A stretch of DNA of 5,692 nt, taken from NCBI GenBank assembly GCA_903944255.1, contig CAJARE010000030.1:1-5692 (forward strand), given 5' to 3'. Shown here piece by piece: positions 5,408 through 5,692 of this stretch; within the stretch, counting starts at the first letter, position 1; each line of letters starts with the position of its first letter. The notes beneath the pieces were generated by a model. The model searched no databases. It was not told where the DNA came from and was given only the letters and a program-made list of their open reading frames with translations. The DNA is from an uncultured beta proteobacterium (GTDB lineage: Bacteria; Pseudomonadota; Gammaproteobacteria; Burkholderiales; Burkholderiaceae). The position numbers and the translations under genes are program-made.

Positions 5408-5692
5408 CTAAACACCATGGCCATTAATATAGGTTTCTAAAAACTTGATTTGACTACCTTGAAGCTCAATAATACTTTTTACTAGATCTCCAACAGAAAT
5501 CACTCCAACGACTTTATTGTTTTCCATTACAGGTAAGTGCCTGATATGTTTGTGAACCATGATTGCCATACATTCCTCTAATGAATTAGATGGCATCACA
5601 GTTAGAGGGTTCGCTGTCATTATTTTTGAAACCGTAACTTGTTTTGGATTATTGTGCGGCAACAGTACTTTTATAGCGCAATCCCCCTGTGA
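5408..5692 (-). CDS. C-terminal part of a tandem-CBS-domain protein (cut by right edge)
   Basis: The last 94 residues are visible, and the frame stays open to the window edge. They hold the end of the first CBS domain (SQGDCAIKVLL, matching the family's SERDYARKV-like segment), a linker, and the complete second CBS domain: VSKIMTANPLTVMP at about 21-34, LEECMAIMVHKHIRHLPV at 39-55, and VVGVISVGDLVKSII at 61-75. The GVISVGD segment carries the Ser and Asp that in this fold usually contact the ribose of an adenosine ligand. The tail FLETYING is usual for these stand-alone, roughly 145-residue CBS proteins. They are soluble cytoplasmic proteins thought to sense adenine nucleotides or similar ligands. 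A TTG at 5660-5662 could be taken as a start, but coding similarity continues upstream, so the true start lies outside the window. A terminator follows, so it should be the last gene of its transcript. Confidence 0.93.
   Translation of the reverse strand, partial: SQGDCAIKVLLPHNNPKQVTVSKIMTANPLTVMPSNSLEECMAIMVHKHIRHLPVMENNKVVGVISVGDLVKSIIELQGSQIKFLETYINGHGV

Noticed and set aside
1..5692. Defence system, CRISPR array, transposon or toxin-antitoxin pair
   Set aside because: I searched both strands for short regular repeats, transposase or integrase motifs and paired small ORFs and found none; the HTH gene has no toxin-like neighbour.

Overview
The window looks like chromosomal DNA from a small-genome betaproteobacterium, most like Polynucleobacter and its relatives in the Burkholderiaceae. 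This rests on the AT-leaning base composition, the resemblance of the histidine kinase, nitronate monooxygenase and CBS protein to families I know from that group, and compact terminators with a UUCG loop. No marker gene is present, so the assignment is an inference. No integrase, transposase, CRISPR array, restriction gene or other defence gene was found.

Layout from left to right. The left edge may hold the last 31 codons of a rightward gene. It is followed on the minus strand by a secreted alpha/beta hydrolase (77-919). Next, also on the minus strand, come a small XRE-type helix-turn-helix protein (1104-1415, with its own terminator at 1036-1072) and a seven-TM sensor histidine kinase (1483-2928). 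Kinase and HTH gene are 67 bp apart and probably share a transcript. A 302-bp gap rich in inverted repeats (2929-3230) separates the kinase from a divergent gene for an outer-membrane beta-barrel protein (3231-4154, plus). A class I nitronate monooxygenase (4211-5251, minus) converges on the barrel gene and has its own promoter candidate. At the right edge is the C-terminal part of a tandem-CBS protein (5408 to beyond 5692, minus) with a strong terminator downstream.

The genes do not form one obvious pathway. The kinase senses a membrane or envelope signal but has no response regulator in view. Its nearest partners are the HTH protein (same strand, downstream) and the barrel protein (divergent).

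The least ordinary feature is a pair of directly repeated segments, about 80% identical over 47 columns, at about 3063-3126 and 5315-5378. On the minus strand each reads as the worn 3' end of a tRNA gene (T-loop, acceptor strand, CCA) followed by a UUCG-loop terminator. They bracket the barrel gene and the monooxygenase gene. They may be remnants of an integration event at a tRNA gene, or tRNA-derived terminators that have spread. The left copy has changed so that its hairpin now pairs on the plus strand rather than the minus strand.
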